From NCBI GenBank assembly GCA_963792075.1, contig CAWBUW010000001.1, positions 1 to 64,000 on the forward strand: a stretch of 64,000 nucleotides of DNA, in the 5' to 3' direction. Within the stretch, counting starts at the first letter, position 1. Every line of letters starts with the position of its first letter. Positions 54,727 to 63,373 of the stretch are shown in pieces. The notes beneath the pieces are model-generated. The model ran no database searches and was not told the origin of the DNA. It saw only the letters and a program-made list of their open reading frames with translations. The position numbers and the translations under genes were made by a program. The DNA comes from CAWBUW01 sp963792075 (GTDB lineage: Bacteria; Chloroflexota; Anaerolineae; Anaerolineales; UBA4823).

Positions 54727-55433
54727 TTATTTATCCCGCGATCGATTTGCGCGGCGGCAAGGTGGTGCGGTTGAAAGAGGGCGACCCTGCGCGGATAAAG
54801 TCCTACAGCGATGACCCTGCCGGAACCGCGCGGCGCTGGCTGGACATGGGCGCGCGCTGGCTGCACGTCGTGAACCTGGATGCCGCATTCGGTGAGGGCG
54901 ATGGCGCGAATCGCGCCGCGCTTGAGTCCATCTTGAAACTTGGTGTGCCGGTGCAGTTCGGCGGTGGAATGCGCTCACTCGATGCGATTGGACATGCACT
55001 CGATTTGGGCGTGAGCCGCGTTGTGCTCGCCACGATTGCGATTGAAAATACCCACGTGGTTGCCGATGCATTGGCGCGTTTTGGCTCGGAGCGAATTGCC
55101 GTTGGAATCGACGCCAGGGATGGGCTTGTCCGCGTGCGCGGCTGGAAGGAGAGCAGCGGAACCTCCGCGACCGATCTGGCGCTTCAAATGCGGACCCTCG
55201 GCCTGCGTACCGTTATCTTTACAGATGTCAGCAGGGACGGCCTGGGCAGCGGGTTGAATATCGTCGCCACGCGCGAGCTGGCTGAGGTGAGCGGATTGGA
55301 CGTCATCGCTTCGGGCGGAGTCCGTACGATGGAGGATGTGCGCGCCGCGCAGGACGCCGGGCTGACCGGAGTCATCATCGGGCGGGCGTTGTATGAGGGA
55401 ACGATTGTGGCAACGGATTTATTCAGCGGATAA
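54723..55433 (+). CDS. hisA: ProFAR isomerase (HisA)
   Basis: Isomerises ProFAR to PRFAR. 236-residue beta/alpha barrel with the catalytic Asp in YPAIDLRGGKVVRLKEGDP, the second half motif TDVSRDGLGSG and the phosphate-binding ASGGVRTMEDV and GVIIGRALYEG. Translationally coupled to hisH. Confidence 0.96.
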   Translation: MIIYPAIDLRGGKVVRLKEGDPARIKSYSDDPAGTARRWLDMGARWLHVVNLDAAFGEGDGANRAALESILKLGVPVQFGGGMRSLDAIGHALDLGVSRVVLATIAIENTHVVADALARFGSERIAVGIDARDGLVRVRGWKESSGTSATDLALQMRTLGLRTVIFTDVSRDGLGSGLNIVATRELAEVSGLDVIASGGVRTMEDVRAAQDAGLTGVIIGRALYEGTIVATDLFSG

Positions 55434-55463
55434 ACGGATGAGAAACGGATTGGTAGGTTTTCC

Positions 55464-56222
55464 ATGTTAGCAAAACGCATCATTCCCTGCCTCGATATTA
55501 AAAACGGGCGCGTAGTGAAGGGCGTAAATTTTACGAACTTGCGCGACGCGGGTGACCCCGTAGAGCAGGCGCGGCTCTACGACAAGCAAGGCGCGGATGA
55601 ATTAGTCTTCCTCGATATTTCCGCGACTTATGAGGGACGTAAAACCACGCTTGACCTCGTGAGTCGCGTTGCCGAGACAGTTTTTATGCCGTTGACGGTC
55701 GGTGGCGGGATCCGTGAAGTGGACGACATGCGGAATCTTTTGCTCGCAGGCGCGGACAAAGTCAGCGTGAACTCGGTCGCGGTGAAACGCCCTGAATTGT
55801 TGTCTGAGGGCGCGGCGCGCTTCGGCGCGCAGTGTATCGTGCTGGCAATCGACGCGCGCCGCCGCGAAACCTCGGGATGGGAAGTCTATGTCAACGGCGG
55901 GCGCGTGCCAACGGGACTCGAAGCGGTCGAGTGGGCTGTCCGCGGCGTGGAATCAGGCGCCGGCGAAATCCTGCTGACCAGCATGGACGCGGATGGGACT
56001 TTGGCTGGCTACAACATCGAGCTGACGCGCGCGATTGCTGAAGCTGTGTCTGTACCTGTCATTGCCTCGGGCGGCGCGGGGACCACGTTCCATTTTGCGG
56101 AGGTGCTGACCGAAGGCAAAGCCGATGCCGCGCTGGCCGCGTCGCTGTTCCATGATGGGAAGTTGAAGATTGCTGAATTGAAAAAGGAATTGCAGGAATG
56201 GGGCGTGGCGGTAAGGTTGTAA
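55464..56222 (+). CDS. hisF: Imidazole glycerol phosphate synthase, cyclase subunit
   Basis: Uses ammonia from HisH to turn PRFAR into imidazole glycerol phosphate and AICAR. 252-residue barrel with RIIPCLDIKNGRVVKGVNF, FLDISATYEGRKTTLD, LTVGGGIREVDD, NSVAVKRPELL and LTSMDADGTLAGYNIELT. Confidence 0.97.
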   Translation: MLAKRIIPCLDIKNGRVVKGVNFTNLRDAGDPVEQARLYDKQGADELVFLDISATYEGRKTTLDLVSRVAETVFMPLTVGGGIREVDDMRNLLLAGADKVSVNSVAVKRPELLSEGAARFGAQCIVLAIDARRRETSGWEVYVNGGRVPTGLEAVEWAVRGVESGAGEILLTSMDADGTLAGYNIELTRAIAEAVSVPVIASGGAGTTFHFAEVLTEGKADAALAASLFHDGKLKIAELKKELQEWGVAVRL

Positions 56223-56244
56223 CGGAAGAAAACGGATTTCCGGA

Positions 56245-56625
56245 ATGGATGGCAAGATGGAAATGGTTTCGATGGAAAAAATCAAATTTGATGCTAACGG
56301 GCTTGTCCCCGCAATCGTCCAGGATGCCGAGACCGATGAAGTGTTGATGATGGCGTATATGAATGCAGATGCTTTACGCCTGACCAGCGAGACTGGCGAG
56401 ACGTGGTTCTGGTCACGCAGCCGCGGCGATCTGTGGCACAAGGGCGAGACATCGGGAAATGTCCAGATCATCGTCGAAATCCGCGTGGATTGCGACGCAG
56501 ATGCGCTGCTGGTGCGCGTCCATCCCGCGGGGCCAGCTTGCCACACTGGCGAACGGACATGTTTTTATCGGGTTGCATGGAATCCAAACCTGGAGAACAA
56601 CAATGAACATTCAATGGCTATTTGA
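56245..56625 (+). CDS. hisI: Phosphoribosyl-AMP cyclohydrolase
   Basis: Opens the adenine ring of phosphoribosyl-AMP; zinc enzyme. 126 residues with PAIVQDAETDEVLMMAYMNA, SRSRGDLWHKGETSGNVQ, DCDADALLVRV and CHTGERTCFYR carrying the metal ligands. Several ATG codons lie near the start (56245 and further in); the exact start is uncertain. Its end overlaps hisE by 23 nt. Confidence 0.93.
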   Translation: MDGKMEMVSMEKIKFDANGLVPAIVQDAETDEVLMMAYMNADALRLTSETGETWFWSRSRGDLWHKGETSGNVQIIVEIRVDCDADALLVRVHPAGPACHTGERTCFYRVAWNPNLENNNEHSMAI

Positions 56626-56878
56626 CCTCATTCAAGACCGCAAGCAAAACCCAACAGAAAAGTCGTACACAGCGAGTTTCTTCGCAGAAGGTCTGCCGAA
56701 AATTGCGCAAAAAGTTGGCGAGGAAGCCACTGAGGTCGTCGTAGCCGCGCTGGCGCAAAATGATCAACGTCTCATCGAGGAAGTTGCAGACCTTACTTAT
56801 CACACACTTGTCCTATTATCCGCGCGTGGACTGACTCCTGAACAGATTCTTACCGAACTGGAAAAACGCCACAAATGA
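56603..56878 (+). CDS. hisE: Phosphoribosyl-ATP pyrophosphatase
   Basis: Removes pyrophosphate from phosphoribosyl-ATP. 91 residues, all-alpha MazG-like fold: QNPTEKSYTASFFAEG, KVGEEATEVVVAAL, EEVADLTYHTLVLLSARGL. ATG 56603 with GGAG 7 nt upstream is clearly the start. HisI and HisE are separate but overlapping genes here, not the fused HisIE of enterics. Confidence 0.95.
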   Translation: MNIQWLFDLIQDRKQNPTEKSYTASFFAEGLPKIAQKVGEEATEVVVAALAQNDQRLIEEVADLTYHTLVLLSARGLTPEQILTELEKRHK

Positions 56879-57993
56879 TAAAAATCATTCTGCTCGATAT
56901 TGATGGTGTACTTGTCCAACCTGGCGGCTATCGCGCCGCGTTGCGCGCAACCGTTGATCATTTTGTCGAACCCAAGCTTGACATTCCCGAAGAAACGCTG
57001 ACAGACCTGGAAAGGCGCGGCATTTTTAGCGAATGGGACATGGCTCCTCTTTTGGTTGCCTCCTGCTGGACTGAGATATTGGCTCGCCAACCCATACAGA
57101 ATCTCCCGGCTGACGTTTCCTCCGCCGCAATCGAAATCAACCGCCGGCGCAAAGTGGACGCGCCATCCAACCTGTCCGTCCCTGAATTTTCACTGACCCA
57201 AGGTCAATACCCCGCAGAGACGGCGCTTCGTGCAGGATGCTTCACGTCCATTCCATACGACCTACGCAAAAACCTGCTGACTGAAACGCGCGCTATCGAC
57301 AAATCGCAAACCATGCGCATATTTCAACACTTCACCTTGGGAAGCAAGAAATTTACGGAGACGTACGAGCTTCCACCAGAATTCGAGACCGAATCATTTC
57401 TGCTCACATACGACCGGCCAAATATCACCGGTGAGATTCGTGCGCAACTCTTCCAATCAAATCATCGCCTGGCTATACTCACATCCCGCCCTTCACGTCC
57501 GCCGTGTGAGGTCGGCGGATTCATTGCCGGCTTTGCCCCTGAAGCGGAACTTGCACTGGAGCTGGTTGGGCTATCCGGCATCCCTTCGGTTGCGTTTGGA
57601 AAACTCCAATACCTGGCATCGCAATATGGTCTTGATCCTGCAACGCTGCTAAAGCCATCCCCGATCCAGGCCCTGGCAGCCGTGTTTGCCGCATGGATGG
57701 AAGAAGAATGGCCTGCCTTACAAGCAGCCAATCAATGGCGAGAAACAGGCAAATTGAATGGCCTGTCCAACCAATTGCCAAAAGCTTTTGAATTGATCGT
57801 TATCGAAGATACGATGAGCGGGATCCGGTCCGTCCTTGCGACAGGAGAGATTTTGCAAAAGGCGGGGATCAACGTAATCGTCCGTCCCTTTGGGCTAACT
57901 TCAGGCAGCGCGGCAAAGTCGTCCGCGTTTAAGCGGGCGGGCATTCCCTGTTATGAAGACTGGGGAACACTGATCGCTGAAATTGGGGAGTAA
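56875..57993 (+). CDS. HAD-superfamily hydrolase, candidate histidinol-phosphate phosphatase
   Basis: 372 residues. Motif I IILLDIDGVLV (D8, D10), motif II TSRPS, and motif IV IEDTMSGIRSV are those of a HAD phosphatase. A long insertion (residues about 20-185) forms a large cap of unknown relationship. It overlaps hisE by 4 nt and ends the his operon, which otherwise lacks histidinol-phosphate phosphatase. That makes it a good candidate for the step, but the cap is unlike known HisN/HisB-N enzymes, so the assignment is inference. Confidence 0.6.
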   Translation: MIKIILLDIDGVLVQPGGYRAALRATVDHFVEPKLDIPEETLTDLERRGIFSEWDMAPLLVASCWTEILARQPIQNLPADVSSAAIEINRRRKVDAPSNLSVPEFSLTQGQYPAETALRAGCFTSIPYDLRKNLLTETRAIDKSQTMRIFQHFTLGSKKFTETYELPPEFETESFLLTYDRPNITGEIRAQLFQSNHRLAILTSRPSRPPCEVGGFIAGFAPEAELALELVGLSGIPSVAFGKLQYLASQYGLDPATLLKPSPIQALAAVFAAWMEEEWPALQAANQWRETGKLNGLSNQLPKAFELIVIEDTMSGIRSVLATGEILQKAGINVIVRPFGLTSGSAAKSSAFKRAGIPCYEDWGTLIAEIGE

Positions 57994-58020
57994 CCAAGAA
58001 CCTATCCGAAGTGACGCGGA

Positions 58021-58869
58021 TTACACCTTTTCTGCGGCTTGCATCACAACATAGCCGGCCATTCGCGCGGGGATATTGACACCTGTCGTGGCGATGCTGT
58101 TCCGGAATTCCATGGTGTGATTGATTTCATTGATTACGAGTTCTTTGCCAGTCTCGAACAGATCGATGGCCAGCAGTCCTTCGCCAACCGCATGAGCGGC
58201 GCGTTGACACAAGTCCGCAATCTCAGCGGTGATGGGGCAATTCGTCGCCACGCCGCCGCGCGCAGTGTTGGTAATCCAATTCTCCGATGAGCGATAAATC
58301 GCACAGATTGTCTCATCGCCGATCACAAAGGCGCGAATATCGCGTCCTGGTTTGTTGACATATTCTTGAATATAGAAAACCTGATGGTTGACGCCCAGCG
58401 AGGCCTTGTGCTCGATGAAAGATTCGGCGGCTTCACGATTGTCCACTTTGGCGAGCAGACGCCCCCACGAACCGACGACGGGTTTTAGCACGCACGGATA
58501 GCCAACCGCTTCAATCGCCCTCAAAGCTGACTCTTCGCCAAAGGCCATTACCACTCTGGGAGTTGGGATTCCGTTTTGGACGAGCAGTTGACTCGTCACG
58601 TATTTGTCGCCGCACCGTTCTGCAACCTGGGGTGAATTGACAACTTTCACCCCGTTGGCTGCGTAAATTTTGGAAATGTACAGGCCGCGTGAATAGGAAA
58701 TGGAACGCTCAAAGAGTACATCCACAGGTTGGGGAATTTGCGAGATGTCAAAATATTGATCGCCGTCATTGATGCGGATAACTTCCACATCCGAAAGTTT
58801 TTCCAATTCATCCAGCAGATATTTTTCTTCTACGCGTAACCTTGTGTATAAGAAACCGATTCTGATCAT
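58021..58869 (-). CDS. lysX: Alpha-aminoadipate-LysW ligase
   Basis: ATP-grasp ligase that attaches alpha-aminoadipate to the carrier protein LysW in lysine synthesis. 282 residues with VDVLFERSISYSRGLYISKI, GDKYVTSQLLVQNGIPTPRV, YPCVLKPVVGSWGRLLAKV, RDIRAFVIGDE and the metal-site EINHTMEFRN. The close relative ArgX acts on glutamate; the four lysine-pathway genes upstream favour LysX. ATG 58869 with AAAGGAG replaces a longer frame that crosses a hairpin. LysW, LysY, LysZ, LysJ and LysK are not in the window. Confidence 0.92.
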   Translation of the reverse strand: MIRIGFLYTRLRVEEKYLLDELEKLSDVEVIRINDGDQYFDISQIPQPVDVLFERSISYSRGLYISKIYAANGVKVVNSPQVAERCGDKYVTSQLLVQNGIPTPRVVMAFGEESALRAIEAVGYPCVLKPVVGSWGRLLAKVDNREAAESFIEHKASLGVNHQVFYIQEYVNKPGRDIRAFVIGDETICAIYRSSENWITNTARGGVATNCPITAEIADLCQRAAHAVGEGLLAIDLFETGKELVINEINHTMEFRNSIATTGVNIPARMAGYVVMQAAEKV

Positions 58870-58889
58870 GTTTTCTCCTTTGGCTTGAT

Positions 58890-58926
58890 GGGGGTGTTTT
58901 GCGGGCAAAGCCCGCAAAACACCCCC
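58890..58926. repeat. 17-bp perfect hairpin with AAA triloop between HICDH and lysX
   Basis: Arms 58890-58906 and 58910-58926, loop AAA, cap GCAAAGC; layout G-run, TGTTTT, GCGGGC. It lies in the 71-nt spacer inside the lys operon with no T-run on either strand. Confidence 0.85.
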
Positions 58927-58940
58927 GCAGAACCGCCCCA

Positions 58941-59960
58941 TCACGGCAATTCCTGGAGAGCCAATATTTTTTCAATTACTTGTTGAGTCATCTGGCTTGT
59001 CGTCAGTGATCCACCCAGATCAGGTGTGACCTGTCCATAGGCGATGCAAGCTTCAATGGCATTTCTCAGGCGTGCAGCTTGTCCCGTTTCGCCCAGATGG
59101 TCCAACATCATCGCAGCAGCGAGAAAAGTAGCAATTGGATTGGCCTTGCCCGTGCCCACGAGAGTTGGTGCGCTGCCGTGAACAGGCTCGAAGACCGCCG
59201 CGTCCGCGCCGATATTTCCAGAGGCTGCTACGCCAAGTCCACCGACGAACATGCAGGCCTCGTCGCTGAGGATGTCGCCGAACAAATTTGTGGTCACAAT
59301 GACTTCAAATTGCTCCGGCGCTCGGACAAGCTCCATTGCACAGGTGTCCACGAGCATTTCATACATCGTGATGTCGGAATATTCTTTGGCGACCTCAAGC
59401 GCGACGGAACGGAACAGCCCACATGTCTGGCGCAGGACATTGGCTTTATGAACTACGTGAATGGCCTGGCGTCCCGATTGTCTTGCAATGTCAAATGCTT
59501 TGCGAAGAATCCTTTCCGAGCCCTTGCGGGTAATAACTCGTTCTGTGACGGCACGATCTCCGTTTTCTTCAAGTCTTTCGATACCAGAATACAACCCTTC
59601 CGTGTTTTCGCGGATGATGAGCAGGTTGATGCCTGGGCGCGAGGATGGATGTGAGATGGAGCGGCAAGGCCGCAGGTTGGCATATAAGTCCAATGATTGG
59701 CGCATGCGCACGACGGGCGAGAAATAGCCCGGGATGGCGGGCGGTGTCGTAACGGCGCCAAATAAAGTGGCGGAAGCGGAGCGGATTGCATCCAGCGTGG
59801 AATCAGGTAAGGGAGTCCCGAGTCGTTTGTACGTGTCGAATCCGATTTCAGCACGAACGAATTCAAAATCCAATGGCAGGGAGCGCAGGACTTTCTCAGC
59901 ACAGTCAATGACTTCGGGACCGATGCCATCACCAGGTAGGAGGCAGATGCGATGGGTCAT
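58941..59960 (-). CDS. Homoisocitrate dehydrogenase
   Basis: Oxidatively decarboxylates homoisocitrate to 2-oxoadipate. 339 residues of the isopropylmalate/isocitrate dehydrogenase family: LLPGDGIGPEVI, LYANLRPCRS, IIRENTEGLYSG, the metal-binding TTNLFGDILSDEA and GSAPTLVGTGKANP. The substrate-specificity loop region reads PGYFSPVVRMRQSLDLYANL, which resembles homoisocitrate rather than isopropylmalate dehydrogenases. Context with LysX and homocitrate synthase supports the lysine role. Overlaps lysU by 4 nt. Confidence 0.85.
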   Translation of the reverse strand: MTHRICLLPGDGIGPEVIDCAEKVLRSLPLDFEFVRAEIGFDTYKRLGTPLPDSTLDAIRSASATLFGAVTTPPAIPGYFSPVVRMRQSLDLYANLRPCRSISHPSSRPGINLLIIRENTEGLYSGIERLEENGDRAVTERVITRKGSERILRKAFDIARQSGRQAIHVVHKANVLRQTCGLFRSVALEVAKEYSDITMYEMLVDTCAMELVRAPEQFEVIVTTNLFGDILSDEACMFVGGLGVAASGNIGADAAVFEPVHGSAPTLVGTGKANPIATFLAAAMMLDHLGETGQAARLRNAIEACIAYGQVTPDLGGSLTTSQMTQQVIEKILALQELP

Positions 59961-60451
59961 AGCAGCTCCTCGATAGCGTGTTCCTTCAAAAAGTTGACGA
60001 TGCCGCCCGCGCCAGCAATTTTCAAGACAAAATCGGGCAGGGCACGCGCTTGGTAACGATGATCCTTCGTGCGATTGAAAATTTCACCCGACGAAAGATT
60101 TACGTCGATATCATCGCCTTCCGCGATGTCAGTCACTGCTTCGGGACACTCCAGAATCGGAAGGCCGATGTTGATGGCATTGCGGAAAAAGATGCGCGCA
60201 TACGAGGGCGCGATAACGCACTTGACCTGCGAGCCTTTGATGGCAACCGGTGCGTGCTCACGCGAAGAACCGCAGCCAAAATTCTGCCCGCCGACGATCA
60301 CATCGCCCAGCCGTACATTTTTTGCAAACTCAGGCTTGATCTCGCAAAAGACATTCTTTGCAAGTTCAAGCGGATCAATCGTGATATTGAACCGGCCGGG
60401 GATGATCTCGTCCGTGTTGAGGTTTTCTCCAAATGTCCAGGCTTTTGCCAT
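59957..60451 (-). CDS. lysU: Homoaconitase small subunit (LysU/LeuD family)
   Basis: Swivelling domain of the homocitrate-to-homoisocitrate isomerase. 164 residues with FGENLNTDEIIPGR, GGQNFGCGSSREHAPVAIKG, ARIFFRNAINIGLPILECP. A leucine-pathway LeuD would look very similar; the operon decides. AAAGGAG precedes the ATG at 60451. A 10-bp hairpin (ACAGGTAAAC at 60483 with GTTTACCTGT at 60496) lies between lysT and lysU. Confidence 0.87.
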   Translation of the reverse strand: MAKAWTFGENLNTDEIIPGRFNITIDPLELAKNVFCEIKPEFAKNVRLGDVIVGGQNFGCGSSREHAPVAIKGSQVKCVIAPSYARIFFRNAINIGLPILECPEAVTDIAEGDDIDVNLSSGEIFNRTKDHRYQARALPDFVLKIAGAGGIVNFLKEHAIEELL

Positions 60452-60513
60452 GAGGTTCTCCTTTGTGAGACTACACAGGTGGACAGGTAAACCACGTTTA
60501 CCTGTGTGCTTGT

Positions 60514-61761
60514 TTACAAATATCCGCGCGGGTCCGTGATCCGACCGGTCAGCGCTGTCGCCGCGGCAGTGGCGGGGCTGGCGAGATAAATTTCCGAAAG
60601 CGGGCTACCCATACGGCCAATAAAATTGCAATTCATGGTTGTCAAGGCGCGTTCGCCTGCCGCGAGAATTCCACCGTGTCGCCCGATGCACGCGCCGCAA
60701 CCGGTCCCTGTCACGGTGCAGCCCGCTTCCATCAAGATTTCGATCAGCCCATTGTTCATGGCCTTCTTATAAATACGTTCGCTGGCCGGCGTGACGATCA
60801 CACGCGTTAGCGGATGCACTTTTTTGCCCTTGAGCATGTTCGCCACAATTTCGAGATCCTCATAACGCGCATTGGTGCACGTGCCGATATAAACCTCATG
60901 CACTTCCAATCCTTCAACTTCCTCCAACGTTTTGACATTGTCCACGTCAGGATGACAAGCGACTTGCGGCGTGAGCGTTGAAACATCAATCTCCACAACG
61001 CGCTCATAGCGTGGATGGATGGGACGCAGCGCCTCAAACGGACCTCTGGCCAGGGTCGCTGTTTCGAGGAAATGGATCGTCACTTCGTCCGCAGCGATAA
61101 GTCCGCACTTCGCGCCAATCTCGGTGGACATGTTCGAGAAAATAATTCGTTCATTCATGGGCAAACTTTCGATATACTCGCCGCCGAATTCCACCGAGCG
61201 ATAGGTGCCGCCATCCATGCCGAGCAGACCTGCGATGTAGATCATCACGTCCTTGGCATAGACTCCTCGTTGGGTCTTGCCGCTCAGTTCAATGCGGATT
61301 GTCTCAGGGACTTTGAACCAGCATTTGCCAGTCACCCATGCCACGCCGATTTCTGTTGAGCCGAGCCCCGTGCCGAACGCGCCCAGTGCGCCGTATGTGT
61401 TGGAATGCGAGTCCGCGCCGATGACGATTGCGCCCGGCGTGATGTAACCTTCTTCAATCATCACCTGATGACACACTCCCTGTTTATGAAAGTGCGGCAG
61501 TTCTTGTTCCTTCACGAATTCGATGATCTTCTTGTGGTTCTCTGCCGCCAAAATATTTGGGGCAGGGTAGGCATGGTCCAGGTGAAGAACAATCCGGTTC
61601 TTATCGAGAATCGGCTTGCCAATCTCGTGAAACGCCCTGATTGCCAGCGGAGTGGTGTTGTCGTGGCTCATCATGTGGTCCACATCCAGCAATAAGATTT
61701 CACCTGGCCGAACTGTCCTGCCAACTTTGCGGGAAAAGATTTCTTCAATCAACGTGCCCAT
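60514..61761 (-). CDS. lysT: Homoaconitase large subunit (LysT/LeuC family)
   Basis: Iron-sulfur subunit of the homoaconitase. 415 residues with LLDVDHMMSHDN, VIGADSHSNTYGALGAFGTG, EVYIGTCTNARYEDLEI and the cluster ligands in TGTGCGACIGRHGG. Its length fits the two-subunit archaeal/Thermus type. Starts 13 nt after the homocitrate synthase stop. Confidence 0.9.
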   Translation of the reverse strand: MGTLIEEIFSRKVGRTVRPGEILLLDVDHMMSHDNTTPLAIRAFHEIGKPILDKNRIVLHLDHAYPAPNILAAENHKKIIEFVKEQELPHFHKQGVCHQVMIEEGYITPGAIVIGADSHSNTYGALGAFGTGLGSTEIGVAWVTGKCWFKVPETIRIELSGKTQRGVYAKDVMIYIAGLLGMDGGTYRSVEFGGEYIESLPMNERIIFSNMSTEIGAKCGLIAADEVTIHFLETATLARGPFEALRPIHPRYERVVEIDVSTLTPQVACHPDVDNVKTLEEVEGLEVHEVYIGTCTNARYEDLEIVANMLKGKKVHPLTRVIVTPASERIYKKAMNNGLIEILMEAGCTVTGTGCGACIGRHGGILAAGERALTTMNCNFIGRMGSPLSEIYLASPATAAATALTGRITDPRGYL

Positions 61762-61773
61762 GATTTCTCCTAT

Positions 61774-63156
61774 TTACTTGCCATTTCCGTTATATTTTTT
61801 CAACACCATGCGCGTCTCGGTGCGTTTGACACCCTGCACGGTGCGGATTTCTTCGATCAAGTTGTTCAATGCCAGCACATTCTCTACATTGACAAAGGCA
61901 CTGATGTCATAATCGCCTGTGATCTCGTAGACATGCGTCACGTTTTTAAACCCTCGCAAACGGCGGACAACAGACGACGTGTACACGTGCGACTCAACTT
62001 CCAGCATGATGAGCGCGCTGATATCGTGAGGAATCACGTCCATCGCCCGGCCTGTTACCTGCTCGGCAATTTCGATGATGTCCGAGTCGAATATCTGTTT
62101 GCGCTGGTCGCCGGCGTTTTTGATGCGTGCCACGATCACTTCCAACTCGGCTGCACTGACTTCAATGCCGTATTCGTCGAGCCGCGCCTGTACCGCGCTC
62201 TTACCCGTGTACTTGTCAATTACGATCTTGCGTTCTCGTCCCAGCAAGGATGGGTCGAATGGCTCATAGGTCTGTGGATCCTTGAGTATGCCGTTCGTGT
62301 GGACTCCGCTCTTGTGGGTGAAGGCGTTTTGGCCTGTGATCGGTTTGTTGGGTGCCATAAAAAAGCCCGATACATTTTCGAGATAATTGGATATGGACAT
62401 CAAAGGTCCGATATCATATTTTTCCACTCCTTCAAGGTTACGGAGCGCAACGACAGTTTCCGCCAAATCGGGAATTCCTGTCCGTTCGCCGAGGCCATTG
62501 ACTGTGGTGTGAATACAGTCTGCTCCGGCGCGCAGGCCTGCCATCGCGTTGGCCAATGCCAGGCCGTAATCGTTGTGGCAATGCAAATCTATTTTGCAAG
62601 GAAGCAGTCGTTTCCGTAAATCACAGACATGCCCATAAAAAATATGAGGCTGCATGATTCCCAAAGTATCGGCAAAGCTGATCCGGTCCGCGCCTGCCTC
62701 GATGGCAGCATTGCAAACTCGCACAAGGAACTCAAAGTCAGTGCGCGTCGCGTCTTCTGGCGTATAGCGGACTTTTAAACCAACGCTGTGTGCATACGCA
62801 ATATGTTCGGTGATAATGCCAATCGCTTCCTCAGGAGTCTTGCGTAGTTTTGCATCCAAATGGATTTTGGATGTGGCATAGAAGATCGCGACGCGATGCA
62901 CGCCGCAGGCCTTGGCGCGGTCAATGCATGCGCGGGAGGCAATGGAATGGGCAACGATCTCAGCTTGAAGCCCGAGGGAAGCAATGCGTTCAATCGCCTT
63001 CGCAACGTTTCCTGAAACAGATGGGTCGCCCGCTTCGATCATGTCCACACCGACGCGGTCCAACATGTGGGCGATCTGGATCTTTTCATCCACAGTGAAA
63101 TTGACGTAAGGAGTTTGCTCCCCCTCGCGCAACGTTGTATCAAGAATTTCGGTCAT
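61774..63156 (-). CDS. lysS: Homocitrate synthase with C-terminal RAM (Lrp-type) domain
   Basis: First step of the alpha-aminoadipate lysine pathway: acetyl-CoA plus 2-oxoglutarate to homocitrate. 460 residues. The barrel has DTTLREGEQTPYVNF (EGEQ favours homocitrate over isopropylmalate synthase), the metal-binding DLHCHNDYGLALANA and NGLGERTGIPDL. After about residue 375 an Lrp/AsnC-type RAM domain follows (DISALIMLEVESHVYTSSVV, VTHVYEITGDYDISAFV, TRMVLKKY). RAM-bearing homocitrate synthases are known from Sulfolobus, where the domain takes part in lysine feedback. ATG 63156 with AAGGA upstream; the longer frame enters the terminator. Confidence 0.9.
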   Translation of the reverse strand: MTEILDTTLREGEQTPYVNFTVDEKIQIAHMLDRVGVDMIEAGDPSVSGNVAKAIERIASLGLQAEIVAHSIASRACIDRAKACGVHRVAIFYATSKIHLDAKLRKTPEEAIGIITEHIAYAHSVGLKVRYTPEDATRTDFEFLVRVCNAAIEAGADRISFADTLGIMQPHIFYGHVCDLRKRLLPCKIDLHCHNDYGLALANAMAGLRAGADCIHTTVNGLGERTGIPDLAETVVALRNLEGVEKYDIGPLMSISNYLENVSGFFMAPNKPITGQNAFTHKSGVHTNGILKDPQTYEPFDPSLLGRERKIVIDKYTGKSAVQARLDEYGIEVSAAELEVIVARIKNAGDQRKQIFDSDIIEIAEQVTGRAMDVIPHDISALIMLEVESHVYTSSVVRRLRGFKNVTHVYEITGDYDISAFVNVENVLALNNLIEEIRTVQGVKRTETRMVLKKYNGNGK

Positions 63157-63172
63157 GATGATTCCTTCTTTG

Positions 63173-63207
63173 GAAAACAAAAACGCCATCCGTTGTCGGA
63201 TGGCGTT
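63173..63207 (-). terminator. Attenuator terminator upstream of homocitrate synthase
   Basis: On the minus strand AACGCCATCCG (63207-63197), loop ACAA, CGGATGGCGTT (63192-63182), then a T-rich tract (TTTTTGTTTT). It lies between the lysine-rich leader peptide and the ribosome-binding site of lysS, so it must be overcome for expression. Confidence 0.9.
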
Positions 63208-63303
63208 CAGGTAAACAGGTAATATGAATAACTATAATCGTGCCTTGCTTATTTGGTTTCCTGTGTTAACCGAGACATGCCCAAATCCGACAACCGAAGT
63301 TGT
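63192..63303 (-). promoter_or_regulatory. lys attenuator: antiterminator and UUCG hairpin
   Basis: GTTGTCGGAT (63294-63285), codons 15-18 of the leader peptide, is perfectly complementary over 10 bp to ATCCGACAAC (63201-63192), the left arm and loop of the terminator. The same GTTGT is the right arm of ACAAC-TTCG-GTTGT (63303-63290), a stable UUCG tetraloop hairpin. The two pairings exclude each other, giving a switch governed by ribosome position. Confidence 0.7.
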
Positions 63304-63336
63304 AGATGTGGGCTTGCGCTTAGCTTTGGCCTTCAT
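63232..63336 (-). CDS. Lysine-rich leader peptide of the lys operon
   Basis: A 34-codon reading frame that starts MKAKAKRKPTSTTS: four Lys in the first eight codons. It lies between a good promoter and a factor-independent terminator ahead of the first lysine-biosynthesis gene. Ribosomes should stall on the Lys codons when charged lysyl-tRNA is scarce. The ribosome-binding site is poor (AAGT about 8 nt upstream). The frame was found by reading the leader. Confidence 0.75.
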   Translation of the reverse strand: MKAKAKRKPTSTTSVVGFGHVSVNTGNQISKARL

Positions 63337-63373
63337 AAGGATACTTGCCTGGTCTCTAAACATATTGGGTCAC

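Noticed and set aside
58941..63156. Reading the aconitase/dehydrogenase/synthase genes as a leucine operon (leuABCD)
   Set aside because: The EGEQ motif and RAM domain of the synthase, the dehydrogenase loop, LysX next door and the Lys-rich leader all favour lysine. Phylogeny would settle it.
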